NCBI GenBank assembly: GCA_964348745.1
Contig: CAYGDT010000005.1
Coordinates: forward strand, 1-30,196
DNA: 30,196 nt
Reading direction: 5' to 3'
From: CAYGDT01 sp964348745
GTDB taxonomy: Bacteria; Patescibacteriota; Gracilibacteria; Peribacterales; Peribacteraceae
The position numbers and the translations under genes were made by a program. Shown piece by piece: positions 15,648-23,373 of this stretch; within the stretch, counting starts at the first letter, position 1; each line of letters begins with the position of its first letter. The notes beneath the pieces are model-generated. The model saw only the letters and a program-made list of their open reading frames with translations, did not search any database and had not been told where the DNA came from.

Positions 15648-15712
15648 GTATTAGGTATTACGTATGTTTCTTTCCAATGATACTTAATTCTTGATACATA
15701 ATACGTAATACT
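15634..15712. repeat. Inverted heptamer arrays (GTATTAN/ATACNTA) before ftsW
   Basis: The left arm has heptamers GTATTAC, GAATTAA, GTATTAG, GTATTAC (15634-15661). The right arm has ATACTTA, ATTCTTG, ATACATA, ATACGTA and ATACT (15680-15712). The arms are reverse-complementary and can form a long AT-rich hairpin. The glycosyltransferase stop lies in the left arm, and a TAATAC hexamer at the right end sits 7 nt before the ftsW GTG. Confidence 0.85.
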
Positions 15713-15718
15713 GTTCAA

Positions 15719-16894
15719 GTGTTTCGTAGAATGGATCTCCTCCTCTTCGGCCTCGTCACAGTGCTCGTGCTCTTCGGCCTCGCGATGATAGCAAGCGTTT
15801 CGGTGTTCGAAAGTTATCAGATCACGCAACGCTTGGTCCTGCAGGGCTTGCGGGAGGAGACGAGCAACTCTTTCTATCTGCTCAGAAGTTTCCTTCATGT
15901 CATGGTGGGGTTCTCGGCGCTCTTTATGGCTATGATTATTCCGTACCACTTGTGGGAACGCTTGGCGATGCCCCTCTTTCTGCTCACACTCGTATTGCTG
16001 CTCATGGTATTCCTCCCGGGTATCAGCGCAGATTACGGAACGGCCTACAGCTGGCTGCGCCTCGGGCCGTTCTCGCTGCAACCCTCGGAGTTTTTAAAAC
16101 TTACAATGATTTTCTACATGGCGTTATGGCTGCAGAAACGCGAACAGTTGATCGGCACATGGAAGGAAGGATTCATTCCCTTTGCAATTCTCCTTTCACT
16201 CTCCACGGTGCTTGTGGCAATCCAGCCCGATCTCGGATCATTCCTCGTGCTCACATCCATCGCCGTTATCATGTTCTTTGTCGCAGGAGGGAACATTCTC
16301 CACGTGCTTCTTGGAGGATGCATGGCAGGTATCATCGGTCTGCCGCTGATTCTTCAAAAGCAATACGTCAAAAACCGCTTCAGGGCATTCCTCACTCCCA
16401 ACGATCCTTCCATCAGTGAAACCATCGGTTTTCAGATCAAACAAGCGTTGATCGCGATCGGATCGGGAGGATTTTTCGGACTGGGCTACGGAAAGTCCAT
16501 TCAGAAATTCGGCTACCTGCCCGAAGTGCAAAGTGACACGATCTTCGCAGCGATGGCAGAAGAGCTCGGTTTCCTTCGCCTGATGATAATTCTCTGCATG
16601 TACGCGATTCTTGTGTATCGCGGATACAAAGCGGCGGTAGAAGCACCCGACCGGTTCGGGTTTCTGCTTGCCACCGGCATTACTACATGGATCGCGGCGC
16701 AGACGCTGCTTAATATCGCGGTGAACTTGTCGTTGTTTCCCCTCACGGGTCTTACATTGCCGTTTATCAGTTACGGGGGATCATCACTCGTGGCGCTTAT
16801 GCTCGCAACGGGCATCTTGTTGAATATTTCGATGTACTCAACGGAAACTTCGTCGCAGGAGAGACGTGAGAGGAAAAAAGTTGGCAAGTATTAA
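15719..16894 (+). CDS. ftsW: SEDS peptidoglycan polymerase FtsW (RodA/FtsW family)
   Basis: This polytopic SEDS protein polymerises lipid II into glycan strands with a partner PBP. The length is 391 aa with about ten TM helices. Family blocks are SWLRLGPFSLQPSEFLKLTMI, AIQPDLGSFLVL, GFQIKQALIAIGSGGFFGLGYGKSIQKFGYLPEVQSDTIFAAMAEELGF and PLTGLTLPFISYGGSSLVALM. The QSDTIFA form and the murG neighbourhood favour FtsW over RodA, but the two are close. Start: GTG 15719, which lies 7 nt after TAATAC, or ATG 15731 four codons later. The tail is basic (RRERKKVGKY). Confidence 0.9.
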   Translation: MFRRMDLLLFGLVTVLVLFGLAMIASVSVFESYQITQRLVLQGLREETSNSFYLLRSFLHVMVGFSALFMAMIIPYHLWERLAMPLFLLTLVLLLMVFLPGISADYGTAYSWLRLGPFSLQPSEFLKLTMIFYMALWLQKREQLIGTWKEGFIPFAILLSLSTVLVAIQPDLGSFLVLTSIAVIMFFVAGGNILHVLLGGCMAGIIGLPLILQKQYVKNRFRAFLTPNDPSISETIGFQIKQALIAIGSGGFFGLGYGKSIQKFGYLPEVQSDTIFAAMAEELGFLRLMIILCMYAILVYRGYKAAVEAPDRFGFLLATGITTWIAAQTLLNIAVNLSLFPLTGLTLPFISYGGSSLVALMLATGILLNISMYSTETSSQERRERKKVGKY

Positions 16895-16947
16895 GTAGTG
16901 ACTCTACTACAAAGACAGTTTCGCCCTTTAATACGCGTTGCTTTGCA

Positions 16948-16976
16948 TTGACAGCGATAAGTGTGAATTCTAACTT
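16948..16976 (+). promoter_or_regulatory. Promoter of the sigma factor gene
   Basis: TTGACA (16948-16953), 17-bp spacer, TAACTT (16971-16976), 12 nt before ATG 16989. The perfect -35 suggests transcription by the main vegetative sigma. The leader would be about 6 nt. Confidence 0.6.
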
Positions 16977-16988
16977 GGTCAGCCTGTA

Positions 16989-18656
16989 ATGAACTACTTA
17001 GAAACCGCCAAAAAGCCTGCAGCATACACCCAAAGAGGGAACTTTGTGTCCGTACGTCTTCATAAAGAATACAAGACCCAACAATTGAAAGAGTTGAGGG
17101 ATCGTCTCAGGTGTGACAGCAGCGTAAGGCAGCGTTCGGAAATTCGCCGGCGAGCAATTCAGTTGTTTTGGAAGATCAATAAAATAACAGGATGCACATA
17201 CATCCAAAAACAAGGGAATGAGAAGCAATTTCGATACGAAGCCGTGATGCAACAGATACAGGGAGTTTTAGATACTCCACTGATTGATGATGAGACGATC
17301 GCACAGAGCGAGCTCCGGCCAGAACTTGCGAAGTTTATAGAAGATCTTTCTATCATGGATCCCACACCGATGGATTCCATAATAAAACCTGTGTACACAA
17401 TGAATGAATTGCAACAAAAATTTGGATTGGCAGATAAGGTGAGGAGAGGATGGCGCAATAAAGGCCTGCTCTTTCTAACGTGCTACCTTGTTGAAGGAGA
17501 GGTAGTGATGGGCTTAGCGGAATCGGATCTCCTCCAATTTTGCAACAACAACCCCGAGCTGCTTGAAGACATGAGTGACCATTTTTATCGATTACCCGAA
17601 AAAATGCGCCTTCAACTCATTGCTGATTTTCGATCCAGGATTGAAAGGAGCCTGACAAAGAATGGTAATGATGATGATGCTTCTGCTTCACCGAAGAATG
17701 AAGTGATCGCTGATGTTCCTGACCAACAGAGCGAGGCGTCTCGCCGGTATGAGCGCATACAAAAACTACCACTGGAGTTTATGGCTAGTGAAGAGTTTAT
17801 AGATGAGAAAAAGCGAGACGGAATACTCGCTCCTCCACCGGAAGCAGACACGCTGCAAATCGACTACGGACGGATGCCGCCGGATAAAAGCCCGATCGTT
17901 GCCCGTGCGTACGCATATCCGCTTTTCACCCCCCAACAAGAGAAACACATGTTCCGTCAATATAACTACTGCAAATACCTTGCTTGGACATTACGAGCAG
18001 GGCTCGACCCTGCTACACCAAATGAGGAGATTCTAAATGAGATTGAGGCACTCTATCAGAAAGCGTTAGAAGTACGTTCGTGGCTCATAGGGTGCAACCT
18101 GCGCCTGCCTGTTAGTATTGCAAAGAAATACGTTATCAGTTGCGACTATGATGAATTACTTGAGGATGCGAGCCATACATTGTTTCGTGCTGTTGAGAAA
18201 TTCGATTATGGTCGTGGATATAAATTCAGTTCGTATTGTGTGTATGCTATCAAGAAGCAATTGCACAGATTTTTGAATAACAGGAGAAACAATAGATTCA
18301 CACAGATAGAGGATGTTCGGCATGGATCAGAGAACCAGGATTTTACTGAAGACGGCTTTTCTTTCAATAATATTCCTGATACAAGCACATATGAAGATGA
18401 GGAGGAACAAACACTCAATGACTACCGGCACATAGTCCATGAAGTGCTGCTCCCTTCACTCCCACCGAGAGAGCATTACATATTCAGTAAGTATCACAAT
18501 CTTCAGGGCGGCGATAACGGATCAGACAATACTTTTGATCTCGCAGAGCAATTAGGAATCAGCCATCAGTGTGTCTCAAATATTTTGCATCGCGCAACGA
18601 AACGTTTGAAACGTATAATCGAACAGAAGTCCATCACTTTCCCAGAAGATGAATAA
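16989..18656 (+). CDS. Sigma-70 family factor with N-terminal HTH extension
   Basis: This 555-aa protein has a sigma-70 C-terminal half. A region 1.2-like segment is at about 310-335 (PLFTPQQEKHMFRQYNYCKYLA). Region 2 is at 365-430, with NLRLPVSIAKKYV, FRAVEKFDYGRGYKFSSYCVYAIKKQL. Region 4 is at about 490-545, with LPPREHYIFSKY and a helix-turn-helix LAEQLGISHQCVSNILHRA. The N-terminal 300 residues are unusual: a basic helical start, then a HTH-like module at 136-186 (YTMNELQQKFGLADKVRRGW...NKGL). From memory, sigma factors of Planctomycetes share this layout and the NYLKYRA-type motif. Residues usual in region 2.1/2.2 (DLIQEG) are replaced by LLEDAS. It is probably an alternative sigma, on the more AT-rich side, placed between ftsW and murG. 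Confidence 0.85.
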   Translation: MNYLETAKKPAAYTQRGNFVSVRLHKEYKTQQLKELRDRLRCDSSVRQRSEIRRRAIQLFWKINKITGCTYIQKQGNEKQFRYEAVMQQIQGVLDTPLIDDETIAQSELRPELAKFIEDLSIMDPTPMDSIIKPVYTMNELQQKFGLADKVRRGWRNKGLLFLTCYLVEGEVVMGLAESDLLQFCNNNPELLEDMSDHFYRLPEKMRLQLIADFRSRIERSLTKNGNDDDASASPKNEVIADVPDQQSEASRRYERIQKLPLEFMASEEFIDEKKRDGILAPPPEADTLQIDYGRMPPDKSPIVARAYAYPLFTPQQEKHMFRQYNYCKYLAWTLRAGLDPATPNEEILNEIEALYQKALEVRSWLIGCNLRLPVSIAKKYVISCDYDELLEDASHTLFRAVEKFDYGRGYKFSSYCVYAIKKQLHRFLNNRRNNRFTQIEDVRHGSENQDFTEDGFSFNNIPDTSTYEDEEEQTLNDYRHIVHEVLLPSLPPREHYIFSKYHNLQGGDNGSDNTFDLAEQLGISHQCVSNILHRATKRLKRIIEQKSITFPEDE

Positions 18657-18671
18657 GCGGTTCAGTATCCC

Positions 18672-18700
18672 TTAATACTTCTTCGGATTTGCAGTAATCT
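18672..18700 (+). promoter_or_regulatory. murG: Candidate murG promoter
   Basis: TTAATA (18672-18677), 17-bp spacer, TAATCT (18695-18700), then 9 nt to ATG 18710. It fits the near-leaderless pattern of this window. Confidence 0.35.
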
Positions 18701-18709
18701 GAGAGTCTC

Positions 18710-19867
18710 ATGTCGAAAATTCTCTTCGTCGGCGGCGGCAGTGTCGGCCATATCGCGCCGGCGGTTGCGGTGTGGGAAGCATGTCGCACGCTGCTTCCAA
18801 AAGCGACCGCGCACTTCGTCTGCAGTCCCCGCCCCGACGACAAAGCATTCCTCAAGCACGCCGGCCTGCCCTACGACGTGCTCGATGCACCGCGCCTCGT
18901 TGCACCGAGAAGCGTACAAGACGTAGTAGCGTTTCTGCTTTTTCTCGTACATTGGCGCAGAGCAGTCCATCGCGCAACGAAGATCCTCGAAACTATGCAG
19001 CCTGATATTATTTTTAGCAAAGGAGGATACGTCAGTCTCCCTCTCTGCGCTGCAGCTCATAAGAAAGGTATCCCTATCATCCTGCACGAGTCTGATGCTG
19101 TCAGTGGGCGTGCCAATCGCATCGTAAGCAGGTGGGCGCTGCGCATCTGCTTGGGGTTTCCTCCCAACATAGCAACATCTCAACCTAGCAACATTGCAAC
19201 ATTGCAACCTAGCAACATTGCAACCTTCACCGGCAATCCCGTCCGTACAGAAATTACCAAAGGATCCCGCGCGGAGGGGTTACGCATCACGGGATTCGAT
19301 GGCAGGAAACCCATTCTCCTCGTTATCGGCGGCAGCCAAGGAGCCCGCACAATCAACGAAGCCATAGAATCCTCACTCGAAGATCTCGCACTGCGCTGCG
19401 ACATCATTCATATAACGGGAAGAGGAAAACTAGGAACTAAGAACTGTGAACTAGGAACTAAGAACTGTGAACTAGGAACTAAAAACTATTTCCCTACCGA
19501 ATTCGCCTACGAATCCCTGCCGCACTTCTATGCATGTGCAGACATTGCACTCAGTCGCGCAGGTGCGGGTTCTATCGCGGAACTATCTGCGGTAAAGGTC
19601 CCAACGATCCTTGTTCCTCTGCGGGGCGTTGGCCATGATCATCAATATAAAAATGCTGTTACTGCCGCTGCAACCGGCGGCTGCATCCTCTTGGAAGAAA
19701 ACATGCTTGCTGCAAAACTGCTTTCAACAGTGCATTCACTGGTGACAGATCGCGAGTTGCGTGTGCGCATGGCTGCTGACATGCAGAAAATAAACACTCG
19801 AGACGCAGCTGTACACATTGCAAAAATTATCGTGCAAACTCTTGATTCTCCGGCAGGAGATCAGTAG
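18710..19867 (+). CDS. murG: MurG, lipid II-forming GlcNAc transferase, with repeat insertions
   Basis: MurG adds GlcNAc to lipid I at the inner face of the membrane to make lipid II. Motifs: VGGGSVGHIAPAVAV (7-21), FSKGGYVSLPLCAAA (102-116), HESDAVSGRANRI (126-138), VIGGSQGARTINEA (205-218) and SRAGAGSIAEL (282-292), followed by LVPLRGVGHDHQYKNA. The length is 385 aa, above the usual 355-365. The excess is accounted for by two inserts. Residues 153-172 are encoded by an octamer array, just before the conserved FTGNPVR. Residues 241-260 (GTKNCEL repeats) come from a heptamer array, in the loop before YFPTEFAYE. All catalytic-site motifs are kept, so it is probably functional. Confidence 0.95.
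   Translation: MSKILFVGGGSVGHIAPAVAVWEACRTLLPKATAHFVCSPRPDDKAFLKHAGLPYDVLDAPRLVAPRSVQDVVAFLLFLVHWRRAVHRATKILETMQPDIIFSKGGYVSLPLCAAAHKKGIPIILHESDAVSGRANRIVSRWALRICLGFPPNIATSQPSNIATLQPSNIATFTGNPVRTEITKGSRAEGLRITGFDGRKPILLVIGGSQGARTINEAIESSLEDLALRCDIIHITGRGKLGTKNCELGTKNCELGTKNYFPTEFAYESLPHFYACADIALSRAGAGSIAELSAVKVPTILVPLRGVGHDHQYKNAVTAAATGGCILLEENMLAAKLLSTVHSLVTDRELRVRMAADMQKINTRDAAVHIAKIIVQTLDSPAGDQ
19166..19225. repeat. Octamer tandem array (60 nt) inside murG
   Basis: Seven and a half octamers: AACATAGC, AACATCTC, AACCTAGC, AACATTGC x2, AACCTAGC, AACATTGC, AACC. It encodes SNIATxQPSNIAT-type residues. It is 60 nt, equal in length and very similar in sequence to the array in murB. Confidence 0.9.
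19428..19490. repeat. Heptamer tandem array (63 nt, 9 units) inside murG
   Basis: Nine heptamers of type AACTNNG: AACTAGG, AACTAAG, AACTGTG, then the same three again, then AACTAGG, AACTAAA, AACTATT. The total is 63 nt = 21 codons, so frame is kept. It also shows a higher-order 21-bp repeat. Confidence 0.92.
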
Positions 19868-19907
19868 CCTACGTCGGTCTTAAAAATTCGTCTTCTTTCA
19901 ATTCTCT

Positions 19908-20645
19908 ATGAAGAAACTGCACATTCTCATTATTCCGCTCTTTGCGCTTGCGCTCCTGAGCAACTGTGGAGGTACTGATACGACGGACTCTATGAAACAA
20001 CCTGCTACCGATAACACTGGCTTCGATGGAAAGCTCCTCACCGGTAAACACAGTGTTATTTTGCACACGTCGGAAGGCGACATCACCATGGAGCTGGACG
20101 CAGATGCCGCGCCGAAAACTGTTACGAATTTTATCGCACTCGCGAAAACCGGATACTATGATGGACTTACTTTCCATAGGGTCATTCCGGAATTCATGAT
20201 TCAAGGCGGAGATCCTGATGGCAACGGAACCGGCGGAGAAAGTATTTTTGGTGCAAAATTCGAAGACGAGATCAACGCCGACAGCTACGGACTGCAGAAG
20301 CAAAAACTGAGTGACAGCGTGGAAGGCGAACTGCCGCCTGCACTCAAAGATGCGACGCTGAAAGACTACCTGCAATTACAGGGGTACCAGTTCCGCAGCG
20401 ATCTGAAATCGCTTCCTATGAAGAAAGGCGCAGTTGCAATGGCAAACAGCGGTCCGAATACGAACGGCTCGCAGTTCTTTATCATCCAGAAAAAAGACGG
20501 CACGCCGTGGCTGGAGGGTAAGCACACGGTCTTTGGTACAGTGACCGACGGAATGGACGTCGTCGATTCCATCGCAAACTCGCCACGAGACGCAAACAAC
20601 CTTCCGGATGATGCGATTACGTTTACGGTGGAAGTGCGGGGATAG
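19908..20645 (+). CDS. Cyclophilin-type peptidyl-prolyl isomerase lipoprotein
   Basis: This 245-aa protein has a lipoprotein signal (MKKLHILIIPLFALALLSNC, lipobox Cys20), so it should be lipid-anchored outside the cytoplasmic membrane and help fold exported proteins. The cyclophilin domain is clear: GDITMELDADAAPKTVTNF, FHRVIPEFMIQGGDP (89-103, with catalytic Arg91), and AMANSGPNTNGSQFFI (177-192). Residues about 125-168 form an insertion rich in charged residues between KFEDEI and the AMANSGPN motif; some bacterial single-domain cyclophilins have such a loop. The stop codon touches the heptamer repeat before gltX. Confidence 0.9.
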   Translation: MKKLHILIIPLFALALLSNCGGTDTTDSMKQPATDNTGFDGKLLTGKHSVILHTSEGDITMELDADAAPKTVTNFIALAKTGYYDGLTFHRVIPEFMIQGGDPDGNGTGGESIFGAKFEDEINADSYGLQKQKLSDSVEGELPPALKDATLKDYLQLQGYQFRSDLKSLPMKKGAVAMANSGPNTNGSQFFIIQKKDGTPWLEGKHTVFGTVTDGMDVVDSIANSPRDANNLPDDAITFTVEVRG

Positions 20646-20720
20646 TATTTAGTATTATGAATTAAGTATTAAGTATGTAATTTTATACTTAATACGTAAT
20701 ACGTAATACATAATACTTCC
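20644..20720. repeat. Eleven contiguous heptamers filling the PPIase-gltX spacer
   Basis: The spacer is exactly 11 heptamers: AGTATTT, AGTATTA, TGAATTA, AGTATTA, AGTATGT, AATTTTA, TACTTAA, TACGTAA x2, TACATAA, TACTTCC. The two halves are inverted; GTATTAAGTAT (20666-20676) pairs perfectly with ATACTTAATAC (20685-20695). It starts in the stop codon of the PPIase and ends at the gltX ATG. CATAAT at 20709-20714 could serve as the gltX -10. Confidence 0.92.
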
Positions 20721-22202
20721 ATGCGTACCCGTTTCCCCCCCTCTCCCACTGGCATGCTGCACATCGGTGCGCTGCGGACGGCGCTGTTTAACTATCTTAT
20801 AGCAAGGCAAGAGAAGGGAACGTTCATTCTGCGCATAGAGGACACCGATCGGGAACGCGAAGTTGCGGGAGCCGTGGAGAATTTTCTCCATACGTTGCAC
20901 TGGGCGGGGCTGGACCCAGACGAAGGCGTTATACTCAAAGAGGGAACGATTGCGGAGAAGGGACCATACGGTCCGTACATCCAATCCAAACGCTTCGAAC
21001 TCTACCGCACGTATGTACAGGAATTGATCGATAAGGGGTACGCGTACTACGCATTCGATACGAAAGAGGATCTCGATCGCATGCGCGAAGAGCAAGCCGC
21101 GGCAGGAAACCCTGCGCCCAAGTACGACGCATCCATGCGTATGCGCATGAAAAATTCACTGACGATGCCCGCATGGAAAGCGCAGATAGACGAAGGAAAA
21201 CCCTACGCTGTACGCATGAAGATTCCCGAAGGCAATGTCGTACGATTCAATGATGAGATCCGCGGCGCGGTGGAATTTAGAGGAATGGAAATCGACGATC
21301 AGATACTGCTCAAAAGCGACGGATTCCCCACGTACCATCTTGCCAATGTCATCGACGACCATCTTATGAAAATCGACATGGTGATCCGCGGCGAAGAATG
21401 GCTGAGTTCCACGCCAAAGCATTTGCTGCTCTACGAATACTTCGGATGGCCCGCTCCGCGCTTTGCGCACGTGCCGCTGCTTTTAAACCCCGGGGGCGGC
21501 AAGCTTAGCAAACGCCAGGGCGATGTTTCGGTGAGCGACTACATCGACAAAGGCTATCTGCCGGAAGCTCTGCTCAACTTCGTCGCTCTGCTTGGGTGGA
21601 ACCCGGGAACCACGCAGGAGCTCTTTACGCTAGAAGAACTGATCGAAGCGTTTAGTTTGGAGCGCGTCCAAAAAGGAGGCGCTGTGTTCGATGCCACGCG
21701 CCTCGACTGGTTTCAGGGTCAGTGGATGCGCAAGATGTCGTCGAAGGAATTTAGCGATCGTATTCGCGGGATCGTCGCGGAAGTGTATCCGGCCGCTGGT
21801 AAAGATCCTGATTTCCCCGCGCGCGCCGCGCTGATCCAAGAACGCATTACCTTCTTTCACGAAGCCCCCGCGATGCTTGCGTACTACTACGAAGAACCGG
21901 AGGTGGATCTCGAACTGATCGCAAGCAAGAAACAGAAACTAGATCCTAAGCTCGCGAAAGAAATGATTGATCTGCTGATCACCAACCTTGAAACGCTTCA
22001 AGACTGGACCGAAGATTCGCTCAGTAAAACGCTGTTTGCTCTTTGTGATGCCAAGGATATAAAAAAAGGTCAGCTCCTTTGGCCGCTGCGTGCAGTCCTC
22101 ACAGGCCTCCCCTTCAGCCCGGGTGCGTTCGAAATCGCCGCTGCCCTTGGAAAGGAAAAAACAATGGAGAGGCTACGAAAAGCGAGGAAGGTGATGGAAT
22201 GA
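20721..22202 (+). CDS. gltX: Glutamyl-tRNA synthetase
   Basis: Class I aminoacyl-tRNA synthetase charging tRNA-Glu (and perhaps tRNA-Gln if the organism uses the amidotransferase route, which the window cannot show). The length of 493 aa is normal. The HIGH motif is HIGA in PSPTGMLHIGALRTALFNYL (7-26), and the KMSKS equivalent is KLSKR at about 258-262. Other family blocks are FILRIEDTDRERE, DGFPTYHLANVIDDHLM, GEEWLSSTPKHLLLY and YIDKGYLPEALLNFVALLGW. It starts at ATG 20721 directly after the heptamer repeat, without a Shine-Dalgarno, and ends with TGA, which shows TGA is a stop here. Confidence 0.97.
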   Translation: MRTRFPPSPTGMLHIGALRTALFNYLIARQEKGTFILRIEDTDREREVAGAVENFLHTLHWAGLDPDEGVILKEGTIAEKGPYGPYIQSKRFELYRTYVQELIDKGYAYYAFDTKEDLDRMREEQAAAGNPAPKYDASMRMRMKNSLTMPAWKAQIDEGKPYAVRMKIPEGNVVRFNDEIRGAVEFRGMEIDDQILLKSDGFPTYHLANVIDDHLMKIDMVIRGEEWLSSTPKHLLLYEYFGWPAPRFAHVPLLLNPGGGKLSKRQGDVSVSDYIDKGYLPEALLNFVALLGWNPGTTQELFTLEELIEAFSLERVQKGGAVFDATRLDWFQGQWMRKMSSKEFSDRIRGIVAEVYPAAGKDPDFPARAALIQERITFFHEAPAMLAYYYEEPEVDLELIASKKQKLDPKLAKEMIDLLITNLETLQDWTEDSLSKTLFALCDAKDIKKGQLLWPLRAVLTGLPFSPGAFEIAAALGKEKTMERLRKARKVME

Positions 22203-22242
22203 CGGGTGATACATTCAGGAATTTTCATTGTAGATCCTCCCC

Positions 22243-22689
22243 CTATTTTATTACTAAATTATCGTATGTCTGCTGTAAAAGGTCTTTAACAGCTTCAACA
22301 ATCTCTTCGTTAGAAAATTCCCTATTTGTGTATATCACCCCACCATTTGGATGGGCATCTTCATCGGCTTCATGAATGATTCTACCTAAAAGACCAGTTA
22401 CATTCGTCTGAAACACAACCCCAAAAATTTCTCTTGAGATACCGTTACCGGCACCAATCTGTAATTCAACATCCCTAATGTCAGCATTTACAAGTGCTGC
22501 TTGAGCTGCCTTAAGTCTTGCTTCTTCATCTACCTCATCATCTAGCTTCATAGGCTTCCTGGTCACACAGTGACCATCACCATAGTTGTCATCGAAATTA
22601 TAAAAACCGTCTGCGTCAGGAGCAACAATACTATCCTCCAAACTCATTTGAGGTAGATTGTTTATAAAGATAGAAATGTTTCCAGACAT
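22243..22689 (-). CDS. Hypothetical acidic protein, 148 aa
   Basis: I do not recognise this protein. It is acidic, with an N-terminal region containing FYNFDDNYGDGHCVTRKP, then a helical stretch (DEVDEEARLKAAQAALV). A final half alternates strands and helices (GVIYTNREFSNEEIVEAVKDLLQQTYDNLVIK), which suggests a small alpha/beta domain. There is no signal or TM segment. It has a near-consensus promoter on the minus strand and a leader of about 30 nt, unlike its leaderless neighbours. It is AT-rich compared with gltX and runs opposite to the surrounding genes, so it may be a later arrival; that is an inference. Confidence 0.6.
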   Translation of the reverse strand: MSGNISIFINNLPQMSLEDSIVAPDADGFYNFDDNYGDGHCVTRKPMKLDDEVDEEARLKAAQAALVNADIRDVELQIGAGNGISREIFGVVFQTNVTGLLGRIIHEADEDAHPNGGVIYTNREFSNEEIVEAVKDLLQQTYDNLVIK

Positions 22690-22725
22690 TACATAGAGGG
22701 GAAAACAGGGGCAAATGACTTCCTA

Positions 22726-22754
22726 AATATAATCCATTATGGAATATATGTCAA
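22726..22754 (-). promoter_or_regulatory. Near-consensus sigma-70 promoter for the 148-aa gene
   Basis: On the minus strand TTGACA (22754-22749), 17-bp spacer, TATATT (22731-22726). The start codon at 22689 is about 30 nt after the expected transcription start. Confidence 0.75.
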
Positions 22755-22764
22755 GTTACCTTCA

Positions 22765-22866
22765 CTCGGCGAAATTGCATGTCCGAGGTCGCCTGTGGCG
22801 ACCGAGTTTGCAATTTCGCCGCACCTTTTCTTTGGTTCTTTCTTTTCGGTGACGAAAAGAAAGAAC
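22765..22866. repeat. Two strong hairpins in an intergenic repeat
   Basis: The first is GGCGAAATTGCA (22768-22779) with TGCAATTTCGCC (22809-22820), enclosing an inner hairpin GGTCGCC-TGT-GGCGACC (22787-22803). The second is GTTCTTTCTTTTCG (22835-22848) with CGAAAAGAAAGAAC (22853-22866), a perfect 14-bp stem with a 4-nt loop. The second resembles a sequence often seen between genes in other bacteria. They could separate the divergent transcripts or be dispersed repeats. Confidence 0.75.
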
Positions 22867-22916
22867 AGATAGAGTGATGATCCAGCAGATGACTACGCTT
22901 GCTATGACACTTCTGC

Positions 22917-22922
22917 TACACT
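22917..22922 (+). promoter_or_regulatory. -10 element TACACT, likely leaderless
   Basis: TACACT ends 7 nt before ATG 22930. The hexamer and spacing match those before 9682 and 23424. No clear -35. Confidence 0.4.
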
Positions 22923-22929
22923 CAAAACC

Positions 22930-23373
22930 ATGGACGCCAAACTAAAAACCGATCAAGGTCGCGCGATTGTAGAAGGGAAAACCGCCGTACCGTTTAAAAC
23001 GTTTGTCGGCTTGATCCTCCAACGCAAGGTACTGCAGCTCTTTAAGCAGTGGGGAAGCGAACCGGTGATCATCAGCGCTGAGATGCTGACGGATCTCGCT
23101 TCCGCACCCCAAGACAATCAGGAGAACAAGGAACAAGTGATCACGGTGACGCTCGGTACGGGCGTTCTGATCGGTATTTTTGTGATGGCGGTGGTACAGA
23201 TCGCTCTGACGCCGTGGGAGATCGTGCTGCATCAGCAGGAACTCTTGATGATCGCAGGGACGCTCTTCGGTCTTGCGGTATTGATCTGGGCGCTCTCACG
23301 CATGAAACGCAAAGGCCGCAGCCAAAAACTGGCTGAAAGTATGGAGAGGCTTGCGAATGTGGTGACGAAATAA
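22930..23373 (+). CDS. Hypothetical two-TM membrane protein, 147 aa
   Basis: This is not a family I recognise. The N-terminal 70 residues are soluble (KTFVGLILQRKVLQLFKQWG, then an acidic/Gln-rich linker). Two hydrophobic segments follow at about 72-92 and 102-120, then a basic C-terminal tail (RMKRKGRSQKLAES) expected to be cytoplasmic. The layout resembles small membrane scaffold or regulator proteins. Its stop codon abuts a heptamer repeat, and murB follows 50 bp later on the same strand, so a shared transcript with murB is possible even though murB has its own -10. Confidence 0.65.
   Translation: MDAKLKTDQGRAIVEGKTAVPFKTFVGLILQRKVLQLFKQWGSEPVIISAEMLTDLASAPQDNQENKEQVITVTLGTGVLIGIFVMAVVQIALTPWEIVLHQQELLMIAGTLFGLAVLIWALSRMKRKGRSQKLAESMERLANVVTK

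Noticed and set aside
19166..19490. Tandem repeats in murG as a CRISPR-like array
   Set aside because: The units are contiguous 7-8 bp repeats without spacers and lie in an intact reading frame; no cas genes are near.
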